DNA of 64,000 nt, taken from contig JAJTTP010000006.1 of NCBI GenBank assembly GCA_023313575.1, positions 1,488,001 to 1,552,000 on the forward strand, read 5' to 3'. Below the pieces are notes generated by a model that did not search any database, was not told the DNA's origin, and saw nothing but the letters and a program-made list of their open reading frames with translations. Shown piece by piece: positions 11,531-23,064 of this stretch; position 1 is the stretch's first letter, and every line of letters starts with the position of its first letter. Made by a program: the position numbers and the translations under genes. The DNA is from Eutypella sp. D-1. Lineage: Eukaryota > Ascomycota > Sordariomycetes > Xylariales > Diatrypaceae.

Positions 11531-12430
11531 ACTACCAAACCGGAAAGGCGAAAGAAAGAATGGGACGACGGTTAAAACGAGGAGAAAGGGTCGGGGTTCA
11601 GTTGCTTTTTCACTCCAGGTGTCACGGCGGTCGCAAAGCATTAGGGTCTAGGTCTGGCATGCAACTCTCGCGAAAATGTCACTTGATGATTCCCAAATAA
11701 AAGAAATTCGGACTTTTTTAAAAAAACAACAAGCTACTACCTCCCACCCCCCATCTTGTCATGCCATACCATGCCATGCCATGCCCTCTCGGGACAGGTC
11801 GTGCGTGTGTGTATGCCAGGACTCACGCGACGATGAATTGAGGCAAGGCTCCTGGAGCCAAAAGAATAGAGGCTCTTGCGTGAGCATATTATGCCCCTAA
11901 TGCTACAATTCCCTTCAAGAAATGTGCTATATTTTGCTATGCCGCCGGACCGTGATATCGTGCGAATCGCCCCAGCTCCGCAAAGCATCACCATAGCCTG
12001 CTGCTCGTGCAAATTGGCACTGTTTAACACATGCGGGGGTATTTATGCTGGTAAAATTCAATACTAAAATTTCGGAGGAGTGCTCGCCGTAGGGCTGCAC
12101 AGCCAGACTATTAATTCATCCCATTGTCTTTCTTCTAACCAGCTCGCCCGGGCCCGTACTCGGAGGCAAAATGGCGTCGCCTGCCTCTCGGGATATGGGC
12201 AATAGACCGGGAAATAGCACTACCGCTATGTATGTGCAAGCGCATAGTTTCCCAACACGGTTTGTTGGTCGAGCGGGTGTCGCCTATTCGATTCTTCGAG
12301 GGCCTGTATTATTTTTCTGTGGTGTCGCAGGGTAAGGTACATGAAGTGGCAGTAGGTAATCAGACAAAGAGGCCGTCGTGACCAATGAGGCTGGGCTGTC
12401 TCTACTCCCTCCCTCCCTTTCCCCCCTGCC
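11531..12430. other. Intergenic region between convergent genes
   Basis: This is the 3' side of RPL17 and of the low-complexity gene on the other strand. An AATAAA signal at 11695-11700 could be a polyadenylation signal for RPL17. A CCATG-type tandem run (four imperfect units) lies at 11760-11783. No gene is supported. Confidence 0.5.
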
Positions 12431-14251
12431 TCAGGTGTCGATCGAACTACTCGGCGACATCGGGGACGGCGTCGCCAACGTCTCCGGACGCTCAATCACG
12501 ATGGGGAACCCGCCGCCCTGTTGGTATCCGATTCCCGGCCCCGTCGTCGTCGTCGTCGTCATCCTCGGCCCCATGTTGCCGGTCGTCGCTGCTATGTTGA
12601 TGTACGGGTTCAGCGGACGTCTGTAGCCGTCTGCGCTCGACCCTTCCCACCCCGGCGGCGGCGGCGGCGAGGGAGGACGCAGTCCGCCTTCCTCGCCTAT
12701 TGCTCCTCCTGCTCCTCCTGTCGCTAGAAGTCCCGGGATCGCGGGTCTCCTTTCTCCGCTGGCGGCGTCTGCGGTGGTCATGTTGGGATCCCAGGTTGGC
12801 CAAGTGGACATCGAAGGGGGCGTCTGCCGGGGAAGGAGATCCGGCATCGGGGATGAGGTTGTGGCCGGACCACTTACCCCGCCAACCCCACCACCGGAGC
12901 TGGAGCCATAGCTGTACCCGTAGCCGTAATCGTGACCGTAATCACCACCACCACCACCACCACCATATCCGGCGCCCGCACCGCCACCAGCGCCCGGAGG
13001 CGGATACGATGCCGCGGGGCGTGCTCCCGCGCCGCTCCTAAACCCGCTGTACCCAGCATACCCTCCTCCACCTCCAGCACCGTCCGCACCCCCAACCGGC
13101 ATCGAAGCAGAGAGCGGGGCGCCGCCCCTGGGGGTAGCAGCCGTACCAGCGAAGGCAGGGGCGGGAGGGGGCGCCGCGGCGCTAGCAGCAGCGGTAGTGG
13201 TGGTGAGGACGAGGACGCGGATGACGGGCTCGGGCTGCCAGTCCATCTCCTCAGCGGCGTCGAGGCCGACGCCGACGGAGGCGCTCCAGGCGACGGCGCG
13301 GCGGGCGAGCCGCGCCAGCCGCGCCAGCAGCCAGTCGCGGAACGCGGCGTTCTGGCGGCGCGCGTCGCGGCACGAGGCGCAGAAGTCGAGGCCGTTGCCG
13401 CCGCCGCCGCCTCCCCTTCCTCGTCCCATGCCGTGGTGCGTCCGGTTATGTCGTCGGCTGCTCTTCTTCTTGCGCACGGAGAACGGTGCGGAGGGGTCGT
13501 CGGTTGCGCTTGATGATGATGAGGATGTAGTGGGCGATAGTGGTAGTGACAGCAGCGACGAGTCTTCGTCCGCCTCGTCGCCTGGCGAGGCCGAGGTGCC
13601 GAGGAACGGCGTCGTGGCTGCCGCCGGCGAGTCCGTGTCTGAGGACGTGTTGTCCTCGTCGTCGTTCTCGTCGTCGTCGTCTGACGAGGATGGGTCGCCG
13701 TACCCTTGGCGCCTCCTCGTGCTGTGTGGCGTAAAAAAGGCACCGCCGCCGCGCCGTCTCCCGCGGCCCTGGCCCCTCTGGCCCTTGCCCTGGCCTTGCT
13801 GCTGCTGTCGCCCGCGCTGCGGCTTGTTGAATTTCTGCGGGTTTTGGTACTGGAACGGGTTCTGGAATGGGTTCTGGCGCTGCTGCTGCTGCTGGAAGTG
13901 ATGCTGCTGCTGGTGATGGTGATGATGATGGCGGTGCGTGCGCGACTGCTGCTGCTGCTGTTGCTGCTGGGAACCGCGGCCACCGCCTGCGAATGAGGAC
14001 AGGAAATTCAGATTCGCGAATGGGTTCCCGATGTTGTTGTTGTTGTTGTTGTTGGTCCTATTGTTATTATTGCCCGCGGCGCCCCGGGTATTATGATGCC
14101 AACCGCCGCCGCCGCGCCTTCGTCCCGGACCGGACCTGTTGCTCTGGCGGAAGTCATCCGCGTCGCGCATGGGGAGGTCGTCGTCGCGGTCACGACCACC
14201 TCTACCGCCCCAGGCGTTGTTGCCGGTCTTCTTGCCCCTTCTCTTCCCCAT
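12431..14251 (-). CDS. Low-complexity Gly/Gln/Asn/His-rich protein, function unknown
   Basis: I do not recognise a named family. This is a single open frame of 606 aa from the ATG at 14251; an in-frame ATG at 14353 would add 34 residues. The N-terminus is basic (MGKRRGKKTG) with RGG-like runs. Poly-N (about 61-73), poly-Q (95-102), poly-H (108-113) and further Gln-rich stretches follow, then an acidic Asp/Ser region (188-235) and a Gly run. The one ordered-looking segment is about 287-350: LDFCASCRDARRQNAAFRDWLLARLARLARR, then MDWQPEPVIRVLVL. The C-terminal half is Gly/Tyr/Pro/Ala-rich (GYGGGGGGGDYGHDYGYGY). This composition resembles RNA-binding or condensate-forming proteins, but no RNA-binding domain is seen. 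A possible 54-nt in-frame intron (GTAAGT...GGCAG) lies in the C-terminal part, at about 12880-12827. Confidence 0.7.
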   Translation of the reverse strand: MGKRRGKKTGNNAWGGRGGRDRDDDLPMRDADDFRQSNRSGPGRRRGGGGWHHNTRGAAGNNNNRTNNNNNNNIGNPFANLNFLSSFAGGGRGSQQQQQQQQSRTHRHHHHHHQQQHHFQQQQQRQNPFQNPFQYQNPQKFNKPQRGRQQQQGQGKGQRGQGRGRRRGGGAFFTPHSTRRRQGYGDPSSSDDDDENDDEDNTSSDTDSPAAATTPFLGTSASPGDEADEDSSLLSLPLSPTTSSSSSSATDDPSAPFSVRKKKSSRRHNRTHHGMGRGRGGGGGGNGLDFCASCRDARRQNAAFRDWLLARLARLARRAVAWSASVGVGLDAAEEMDWQPEPVIRVLVLTTTTAAASAAAPPPAPAFAGTAATPRGGAPLSASMPVGGADGAGGGGGYAGYSGFRSGAGARPAASYPPPGAGGGAGAGYGGGGGGGDYGHDYGYGYSYGSSSGGGVGGVSGPATTSSPMPDLLPRQTPPSMSTWPTWDPNMTTADAASGERRPAIPGLLATGGAGGAIGEEGGLRPPSPPPPPGWEGSSADGYRRPLNPYINIAATTGNMGPRMTTTTTTGPGIGYQQGGGFPIVIERPETLATPSPMSPSSSIDT

Positions 14252-17200
14252 GGTCTCTTTCCTTTTCCCACCCTCTTGCTCGCGCTTGTTTGAGAACTGG
14301 GTTTTTTTTGTAAAATGAGTCGAAGCGGTGGTGTGCGGTCTTTTGCTGCGCACGCCTCTCGCTTCTGGCTTTTCTAGCTCTGCGTCTTCTCTCTTCCCCT
14401 TGAACGCCCGTACTACCTAGAGGCCGAGCGGTAAGTCACCCCTGTAGCCGACGTTCTTCCTTCTCCACCCCTTTCCGCGACCTCTCTAGAGAATGGTGCG
14501 GTTCGCTCGTGGAATAATGTGGTTTTTGTAGGTAGTTGATGATTTTTTCCCTGGCACTGTTAGGTAAAATAGCTGTTGGTGATAGTGTAAGTTATAGAGA
14601 GCTTCTGATCTCTCAGAAGTCAAAGTAATGCGTCAGAGCCTCCTTGTCTCATTGCCCCACACATCGATGAAGGTGCAGCATGCAGCATGTGATATGGCGG
14701 GGATAGTAGGGTGATGTAGAGAGAGAGAGAGAGACAGAGCGCGAGATCGTGGTTCTTCGGTGGTTTATTTTATCCCAAGAGAGAGAGAGCTTTATGGGGG
14801 TTCGTGAATATTCTGCAGGTCTCGCCGACGAGCCTTTTATGAATCTTCTTGTTTTTCTATAATGCTTATTTTATTGAGTAAAGTAAAAGCAGGTAGTCAT
14901 GTATAGGAAGATGTTTTTTAGAATTTTCTTTTCTTGTGATTCACCACTTCTAGGCTACTACTCTGTCTGAGTGGTTGTGAGACCAGCAAAGGGGGGGTGT
15001 TCGGGTGCTGGGGGCTGCCGTTTTGGAAAGCAAGCATGCAGGAGATAGATATTTACGTCCAAAACCCCCTTTCTTTGAAAACAGAAAGAAGAAACCACTC
15101 GGTAGTAACATATAACCACCAACCCTTTTTGGAAAAAAGCACCTTATCATGTGTGTCGGATTGAGTAATGCAAGATCTTTGCTGGGTAAAAGCGCTGCTA
15201 TTCTATTTGTTATAAGGTTATGTTAGAGAGAAGAAGAAAAAAAGAGAAATGAGACGGAAACCGTCGTTTTCTTTGTCTTTTTTTTTCTTCGCTTTTTGGG
15301 GGAACCCCTGTGGAACCAACCAGCCAACCAAGCAACCAGGAGTCGCCCATTCATATTGTGGGTTGTGCGATCTCATTTTCTTTTTTTCTCTGTTCGAGGG
15401 GCCCGGAAGGCATCATTTGGGAATAATGGGACGCGCTCTTCTCGGCTGTGCCAGGGCTATGTCGGTACTGCACTACCAGACATCAATATCGCCGTCCGCC
15501 TCAGCCCGGCCGTGTCTTGATCTATATGCCTAGGGCTTCCGCCGGCGAGGAACAGAACGCCTAAGCTTAGCTGTGAATCGGACCCCCGGAAGGTCGGGAG
15601 TCGGACGCCTTACCCTGTCCAATGGGTGCCGGTTGGTAGTACCTAATATCTCGCAGCCTGGGTAACCCTAGACAGGTACATAACTACCTTGCACCAACCT
15701 GTAGTTGGCAAACAAACAAAGGGGCGGGTTAGGGTTACCGGGGTAAGGCAGAAAGAGTAGATAGCGATTGGTGCACCACGATTGGACGTCACCCAGGTCC
15801 TGTCTTAACACAAGGGTAGATGCTAAGGAAGAGAAAAGGACGGATGTGAGAAATAGGCGTTGACGAATAGAGGTCGTATACCACGGGGAAAGCTTCTAGA
15901 AGTTCCAACCGGGCAGACTGCCGGCGCCATCGGATTGAAGTTGGTGCGGGAGACAAAGCCAAGCCGGACCGGTACCCGGGGATACGCGACACACGTGGCA
16001 TTTATGCCTGCAAATCTTCAGGCGCCAGGCAAGCCAGTCGGTCATATCCCGCTTGGATGAAAGGAGTCAATTGAGACATGCGGCGGTGACCACGCTAGGG
16101 AATTTATATGTCTGTGCCGGCATGCAAGTCAATTGATACACCCTTGGGCAGAAACAAGAGACGCCCCCTTTTATCGAGAGCGAAAGCGCATCCACTTGCT
16201 TCTAGCGCCTACCCCTACCCATAGGATATTGCTAGCTACTAGAGAATGGGGAAAGAGGCGAGTGACAGGCAGTATGTGCGGGTGGCCATTGTCCTCCTCA
16301 TTCTTCAGATGAACACCGGATGCCTGGATGCCGATTCTGTACACACTACGACTATTGTATTGTGGGCCAGCTAGAATCATACAAAGCGGGAGATCTTCCG
16401 GATGACTGAAAAGGGGGCATCTGCCTCTAAACCTGGCCCCTTTTACATGGGTTTGATATGTCTTGAGTTCGTGACTTAGAGTAATTGTAGTATCGCTTGT
16501 GTTTGCTAAGGCAGGCTAAAGTTTGACGCAGCACCTAATGGGCCCTGAAATGCACTCAATGGCTCGGAATGTCGTAAGGTAGTAATCGAGATGACCCAGA
16601 TATGGGGCACATAACGGGCATGAACCAGAACCAATGCTGACGTAGAAATGCAGTCCTCCATGTGGTCTAAGTTGAACGACTGGCTCTCCTTTTCGCGTAC
16701 GTAGGACTTCGCCGCTTCTTACAGACACACGCATCGTCGCCCCATCCCCTTCCTGACTTATACTTATTTTATGATAACTTTCGTTGAAAGAATAAGACGT
16801 AGACTTTTCAATGACTTGGATTCACACCGGCCTTGTGTTCATACTTGCAGCACCTAAGCATGAGATGGGCTACCGCTTGGGTGTCAGCAGTGGCACGGCA
16901 AGGTGCCTCGAAGCTCGTGGGAACCATTTTCGAATAGTCCGAATGGCAAATGAGTTCAAGAGATACCCTTGATCTGCAGGTCAGGTCCATATCTATCGCC
17001 ACAGCTGTGACGTCCTTGTTGGGAGCCCGAATCGCCTCCTGGACAATGGGATGCGCATGAGTCAACACACTCTCCAAAGAGACCCTGAGAATTAGTCCGC
17101 TGTTCTAGGTCGCATAATTTCCCACGATGCAGTAATCAGGTGGCGATTCGGGTGCTGGCAAGTTGATGAAGCCATCAATCTTGTATAAAGGGGCGGGTGT

Positions 17201-20200
17201 CCATCAGCAACGACGGGTCACGACTGGGTCTCACCGTCTTACGAGGACTCTTCATCGTACTGGGCGTGAAAAGGATGATGCAGAAATAGATACGGAGTGA
17301 TTGGATAGCCTCGACATAAGGGTAGTAACCTGGACAAGCAGTCGCTGACCCCGGTGTGTATATAAAGAGGGCTGCAGGTAGTTTTGGAGAAAAGGCGGCC
17401 AAACTATGCCACTGTCATCTGGTTGCTAGATGCGTTCGCGATGATCCAACAGCGCCACGGGCCAATGCATCTATTAATATCCCGCGGGATTTGTAGCCGC
17501 ATAATCATTCTTTGGCACTGGCTGGTTGTCCTTCTTTCCGAGTCACACAACCTACCATGACGGTTTGTCGCAACAGTGTGTCACGGGATGGGCCTTGCCT
17601 TCAATATCGATAACTCAGCGAAATCAGACGATACGCCAGAATTTGAAACGGTGGTCAGGATCTGAAATCGGCCCCACCTCGATGATGTCCTATCTATTGT
17701 TAGATCTCGGTATGAGTAAGCAATTCGATATTTCATCGTTCCTGAAACCTGTTGTATCTGAGCCGTTCTGTAGCGAATCATGGCATCAGCCACAGGAACA
17801 TTGGATTGGCAGGGAGATGTGGATGGGCTGCCCGCTCTGACAACCCTCATGAAATGGGCTGGAAAAATATGTGATCGGTAAGCAGTCAGACAATGAGGCA
17901 CCGGCTCCAAAGGATCACGGCATAGCCGTAGTGATGGTTGGCAGTAGTAGCGTCCGGGTATTTATGACCAAGGGGGTTAATTGGCGACGGGATTGGATTC
18001 ATGAGAAATTTCATGACAATACGTCTAAATCACGCTGTAACTTTCCGGCAGTCGTGATATTTTGACCCTTCATACTCAGTACGGCCGTGTGGAAGCAAGA
18101 CAAACCGGAGTAAAGACAAAATTGGATAGGGTGTCACATTACAGATTCAAGCGGATGATCACCTTGAAGCACGGGTACCCAGAAGTAGTACACAGTCCCC
18201 CGCATCAGGTGAGGAAGCCACTGTCATGAAGCGGGTCGGGGGCCGCGCTGACTGGAGTTGTTGAAGGTATTATGCGCGCCAGCCTCTCTTGCACTCAGTC
18301 AATGAGATGAGATTGGGAGAACGGGCTGAGTACTCCCTTAGACGGAGTGGTAGCCAAATAGAAAGAAACATCGGCCATTAAGGCGGAATTTATCGCGGGC
18401 ATCAGATAATCATATAGAAATCTCGATTCAGTGTACGTTTTTGAGCAAGAAGGGGAAAAGAGAAAAGGGGCTGAAGAAGGGGGGGGGTGAGAGAAGAAGT
18501 CATGCCCACCTACGTACTTAGGTGTAAGTACTAACGTTGACAGGGACAAAACAAGTAAGCGAACACAGTACCAGAAAAGAACGCGAGAAAGTCAGAGTGC
18601 AATCAATCAATTGTCAGCCGGGAAACCTCCACCAAAAATTATAAAACAATGTGAGGTGCCCAGTAATATACAAGTGTAGAAAAATGAGCGATTGGGTGGA
18701 CTACACTTTGGTACTACCATTCTAGTCCATTTTGCACAAGTAGATGGCGTCAGCCGGCAATTGGTCGATTACAGCACGTATTAGTCTACAGTATATTGTA
18801 TTTAGCTAAGTAATAACTATACCTAGTTACTTAGGTATGGCTATTAGCACTATGTAGTGACTATGGGGCCCTGGGGTATAGCCTGTATGTAGGGGCACAC
18901 CGAACCCAAATCTACACCTGCATGTAGCCCAAACAAGCCTAACATGGAAGCTTGGCCAGCTTTAACAAGCTTAACACTTTTTTCTCCTTGATTTCTTCAG
19001 CCCCCAGCACATTTTGTTGTTTGTACTTAGTTGGCACAAGAATTTTCATCGATCTAAGACATCGGCTACAACTGCTTGCCTACCTCTCCTGCCACTCTGC
19101 TTATCAAAGAAATAAAATCGGTAAATGTTGTGAAGTGGTGCCATGCTTGAGACAGCGTGCGCCCGGTGCTGCTATGAGGCTTTATAGTTCACCTAGTTAC
19201 GCAATTACGCAGCGGAACTATGTTGTTGTTATTATTACTGGCAACGTAAAGTGCCTAATTGCTGACAGAATCTTTACTATCTGTGAAAGTCGGTATCAGC
19301 CAAGCCTAAGCTAGTTGCTTATGGGTTGGCTTGCGCTTTGATGTGTGGAGGGGGAAGCAGATGTCAGACGGGCCCTGCATTTGGGGGATGAGGACCCATG
19401 GTTAACCAATGCCCAGGTGTTCATGACCTTTTTTAATACCCTCTTCATCACATTAGTCACTCGCATCTTGCATAAGTCGGCTTAGATTTTCCAAAGCTCC
19501 CAGCCCAGATTCATCGCTACTATGTAGCTACATGTCCGTACTATGTATGAAATGGCCGAATCCGAGATAGTTAGTGGCTGATGCTTCCTACCCTTACCTT
19601 TCATTCCTCTTCCCGACCGAAAACGAGTCTCTTCAGAGTGACACTCTGGCGAGATAAGTTGTGAATGCAAGGCAAAAATGTCGGACACTCCCGAGTCTGC
19701 CCAACCGTTACAATGAAACGTATCAGCCAAGAACTCCCAGTTCGGGTATCTACTCTCTCTCACACATGAGAGAGACTACCTACCACAGCGGCCACAGCCC
19801 ACCAGCCTACCAGCCTGTCATGCCAACCTGCAGCCGGCCTTGGACGGAGAACAATTGCAGGGAGCAAGCATGCATAGGTATCTGTAGATCTCTCGTACAC
19901 ATGTACTCCAGATTCTGTACCTACATCCTCAGCGGAGAATATGCCCAGTCTGGCCAGTCCAACGCCTGAACGCCCGGACGCCCGCTTGGGTGTTGGGGTG
20001 TCAATGGTGCTTCAATCTTGTATCGAAGCGACCACATCCCTGGCCATTATGCCACTCTAATCCATGCATTACCTCGTGGCCGGTACCCGGGCCCGTCCTC
20101 TTCTCCCCCATCATTGGAGTAGGACAGAGATCGCCTCGCTATATCATCTCATAATCCACCACCATCCCAACACCCCCAATACGTACATAGTATACAAGAG

Positions 20201-20795
20201 ACAACAGAATGCGGTCTAGAAAGGTTTGATCCTTGACTAAGACAGTCGGACCCATGTGTCCCTACGTATACAGGATCCTAGGTGAGAACGATTGGCAGGC
20301 GCCTTAGTCGATATGCATAAGATCGGCTCGCAATATAGACTACTAGGACATCCCCAGCTCGGAACAAAACTCTACAGCCTAGCTCTGCTCTGCAATCTTC
20401 CCATCTTGGATGTCTTTGGACCCGTACGTAGCATATCATATTACTTAAGGTTGCTACTACCTACCCCAGATCCTAGAAAATTTCCAATAGTCGTTGAGAT
20501 CCCCCTCGTTCGGAGCGGCCGGATTTTCAACCTCTGCTTAAACCTGTTCTCATACTAACAGCTCGACCACCTATGCTCTCAGGTGGCACTATATGGCAGC
20601 CTTCGATCTCCCGTCGTTGCCCCCAATATCGCAATCTTCGGTGGTGACGGTGGTCCTGCCGCAGCCCACTCCATAAGACAAGAGTCAACCTGAAGTGCGA
20701 ATCGAGCCAGGCCGTTACGGCGTCTCATGGGACGACAACTTCACTTTTTCACCATCATACCCTCCGATTTATGATTCCTGCCCTCAAACTCTACC
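14252..20795. other. Gene-poor region of 6.5 kb
   Basis: No gene can be supported. The first 500 bp are the upstream region of the low-complexity gene, with GA repeats near 14720-14735 and 14778-14788. GGTAACCCTA at 15661-15670 is inverted at 15730-15739 within GGTTAGGGTTACC. Minus-strand fragments at about 16516-17400 look protein-like but are broken by stops and frame changes. The plus-strand fragments at 17526-18065 are no better. From 18.7 to 18.9 kb the DNA is AT-rich with TACCTAG words. The final 700 bp are upstream of the receptor gene. Confidence 0.5.
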
Positions 20796-22305
20796 ATGCA
20801 GTATAGTGAGCACGAGTTATGGCATCTCAATGTCATTAGCTACATCGAGAGGACGGGCTCGTCGCTCTCGTTGCTAGGGTGTATATTCATCCTCCTGACG
20901 TTCTGTTTCTCCGGCGATTTGCGCAAACCCATAAATCGTCTCGTGTTCTACGCATCATGGGGGAACCTATTCAGCGTTGTAGGGACGCTCATGTCGAGAA
21001 AACCGCTGGCTAATGTCAACTCATTCGGCTGCCAGCTCCAGGCTTTCCTGATCCAGATGTCAGTCCCATCAGTCCACTCCCGGGGTCCGGCCCAAAGCCT
21101 CTCTTTACTGACGTATACATATATGCGTTCTTAGGTTCATGCCGGCAGACGCTTTCTGGATCTTGGCTATGGCCGTGAACGTCTACCTGACCTTTTACTT
21201 TAAATACGACGCCGAGAAGCTTCGGAGGATGGAGATCTGGTACCTTCTGCTGTGCTATGGCGTCCCTCTCATCCCCGCGCTTAGTTTCATTTTTATTTCT
21301 ACTCCCTCAAGGGGCAGGATGTTTGGCGATGCTACCTTATGGTGCTGGGTTACATCAGAGTGGGAGGTTTTCCGCATCGCTACGTTTTATGGACCAGTTT
21401 GGTAACGCGCTCCTTCGAGACAGATATCATACCAAATTAGGCTTGTACTAACCGTTCGGCATAGGGTGGCTATTATTTGTACATTCTTTATATACATCAG
21501 GGCCGGCGGCGATATCTACAAAAAGCGCAAGCAACTGCGCAATTTCAGCAGCTCGAATGACCGGAGGCCGCCTACCCAGGATCCCCACTTAGCTACGAAG
21601 ACGATGGAGGTGACCGTCACCAGCGAGGTCGCCGAGGATGGCGGCATGCAACCCAACCGATTACCCGACCGAATCGTGTCCGCCAGGCCATCGGTTGAGG
21701 AGCCGGACCCTATCTACTCGGTGACGATAACGTCCGATGCCAAGGCGGCGCACGTGGCCTACGAAGAACCCCCGACACCGGCGACGGCAAGCCGGAGGGA
21801 GGAGCATAGGACGCAGAGGAAGGCGAACATGGACATCAACACGGCGGTGTGGAATTATACAAAGTGCGCGATCCTGTTCTTCACGGCACTCTTGGTCACA
21901 TGGATCCCGTCGTCAGCGAACCGCGTCTACAGCGTCATTTACCCAGACCGATTCTCGTGGCCGCTAGAGTACCTGAGCGCGACGGTCCTTCCGCTGCAAG
22001 GGTTCTGGAACTGCCTGATCTACATTACGACATCGTGGACGGCCGTGCGCCTCATCTTCTCAGACCTGCGGTCCTGGAGGCTGGAGTCCCCCTGGCCGAG
22101 TTGGTCGTCGCGCCGGCGCCACTCCGCCTTCATGGGTGAATTCCAGCGCAGCAGGAGCCGTTCCCGCCACCGCCTGGGCCACCGGTACTTCGGGAGCGAG
22201 AGCGTCACGGAACTCGCAGCGCCCAACGCGGCCATATTGGGCGACAGCTGGGGGGACGGCATCGACGTCAAAACGTCGGTCTCATCACAGGGAGCGTCCA
22301 AGTGA
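20796..22305 (+). CDS. Seven-transmembrane receptor, cAMP-receptor-like GPCR
   Basis: This is a plasma-membrane receptor expected to signal through heterotrimeric G proteins; the ligand is unknown. Exons are 20796-21058, 21135-21401 and 21465-22305, giving 456 aa. Splicing is in phase, and the second intron has a TACTAAC branch site near 21447. Seven hydrophobic helices lie at about 20-40, 47-68, 79-108, 122-144, 165-190, 308-335 and 345-367. Cysteines at the start of helix 3 (FGCQLQ) and in the second outer loop (LWCWVTSEW) can form the usual disulphide. The helix 7 motif QGFWNCLIYITTSW and the PADAFWILAMAVNVYL segment are typical of the fungal cAMP-receptor-like group (Neurospora gpr-1 type). 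The third inner loop is long (about 115 aa) and Ser/Thr/Pro-rich, and the tail is basic and Arg/Ser-rich. The start is the first ATG after an in-frame stop at 20772. Confidence 0.87.
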
Positions 22306-23022
22306 AAACCATATTGTTCATGGACGGTTTTGGACGAGCATACGCGGGTTGAAAAGTTAACACACTTTCGCTCCATATATATTTAGGTAATGTAAAATTA
22401 AAAAGAATTACTTGCAAACCGCTACTTGTTTACTTTTTTTCCACGTTCATCTATCTACGTGTAAACCAGATCCTCTGCTTGCTCCTCACCATCACCTAAC
22501 AAGGAATGCCACATAGCGATATGATTCTGTGCTGGCCAGTCGTAGCATTCCCAACTCCAGTCTCTAACGGCCTCTATAACAAGCGAATCAGAGAACACGC
22601 CACCGACGGTACTCACAACCGATCGCATCGGAAAACTCTAGGTTCATTATGCACTACTAGTAGGTACGAATTACTTGATACGGGCCCGGTCTATCAATTG
22701 CCAGATACGGCTCAAGTTTCCCATGATACTTGCATAGTTCCTCTGCCCGCCCAACTAACTACCTATGTACGCACGGGGTTTGTATACCACTTGGGTCAAG
22801 TCATGCGTATAGGACCCTTGATTAGGCAAGGGAAGCTGGGCTGTACCTGCATGGACTCCATAACCTATAACGGGAGTATTAAGAGGCCATCGCAGAATAC
22901 TTACCTGACATCGAAAACTAACCAAGGTTTAGCCCTTTTGCGAGTACATCGTAGGAAAATAGCTGATACAAGTGTCTGCCGGCACTAATTATGTGCTAGC
23001 CCTGAGACCTCGGGTAACGCGT

Positions 23023-23064
23023 GTACACACACACAAACACACAATATATATATATATATATAAT
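23023..23064. repeat. CA and TA microsatellite
   Basis: An (AC)n run with minor interruptions passes directly into a (TA)n run of about ten units. It lies in intergenic DNA with no associated gene. Confidence 0.8.

Noticed and set aside
12874..13983. Long open frames antisense or out of frame to the low-complexity gene (up to 369 codons)
   Set aside because: They arise from the GC-rich repeated codons of the minus-strand gene and read as Arg/Ser/Ala repeats. I treat them as shadows.
17526..18065. Plus-strand open frames of 104 and 64 codons
   Set aside because: No family recognised and no convincing splice joins them. A blastx search would be needed before calling a gene.
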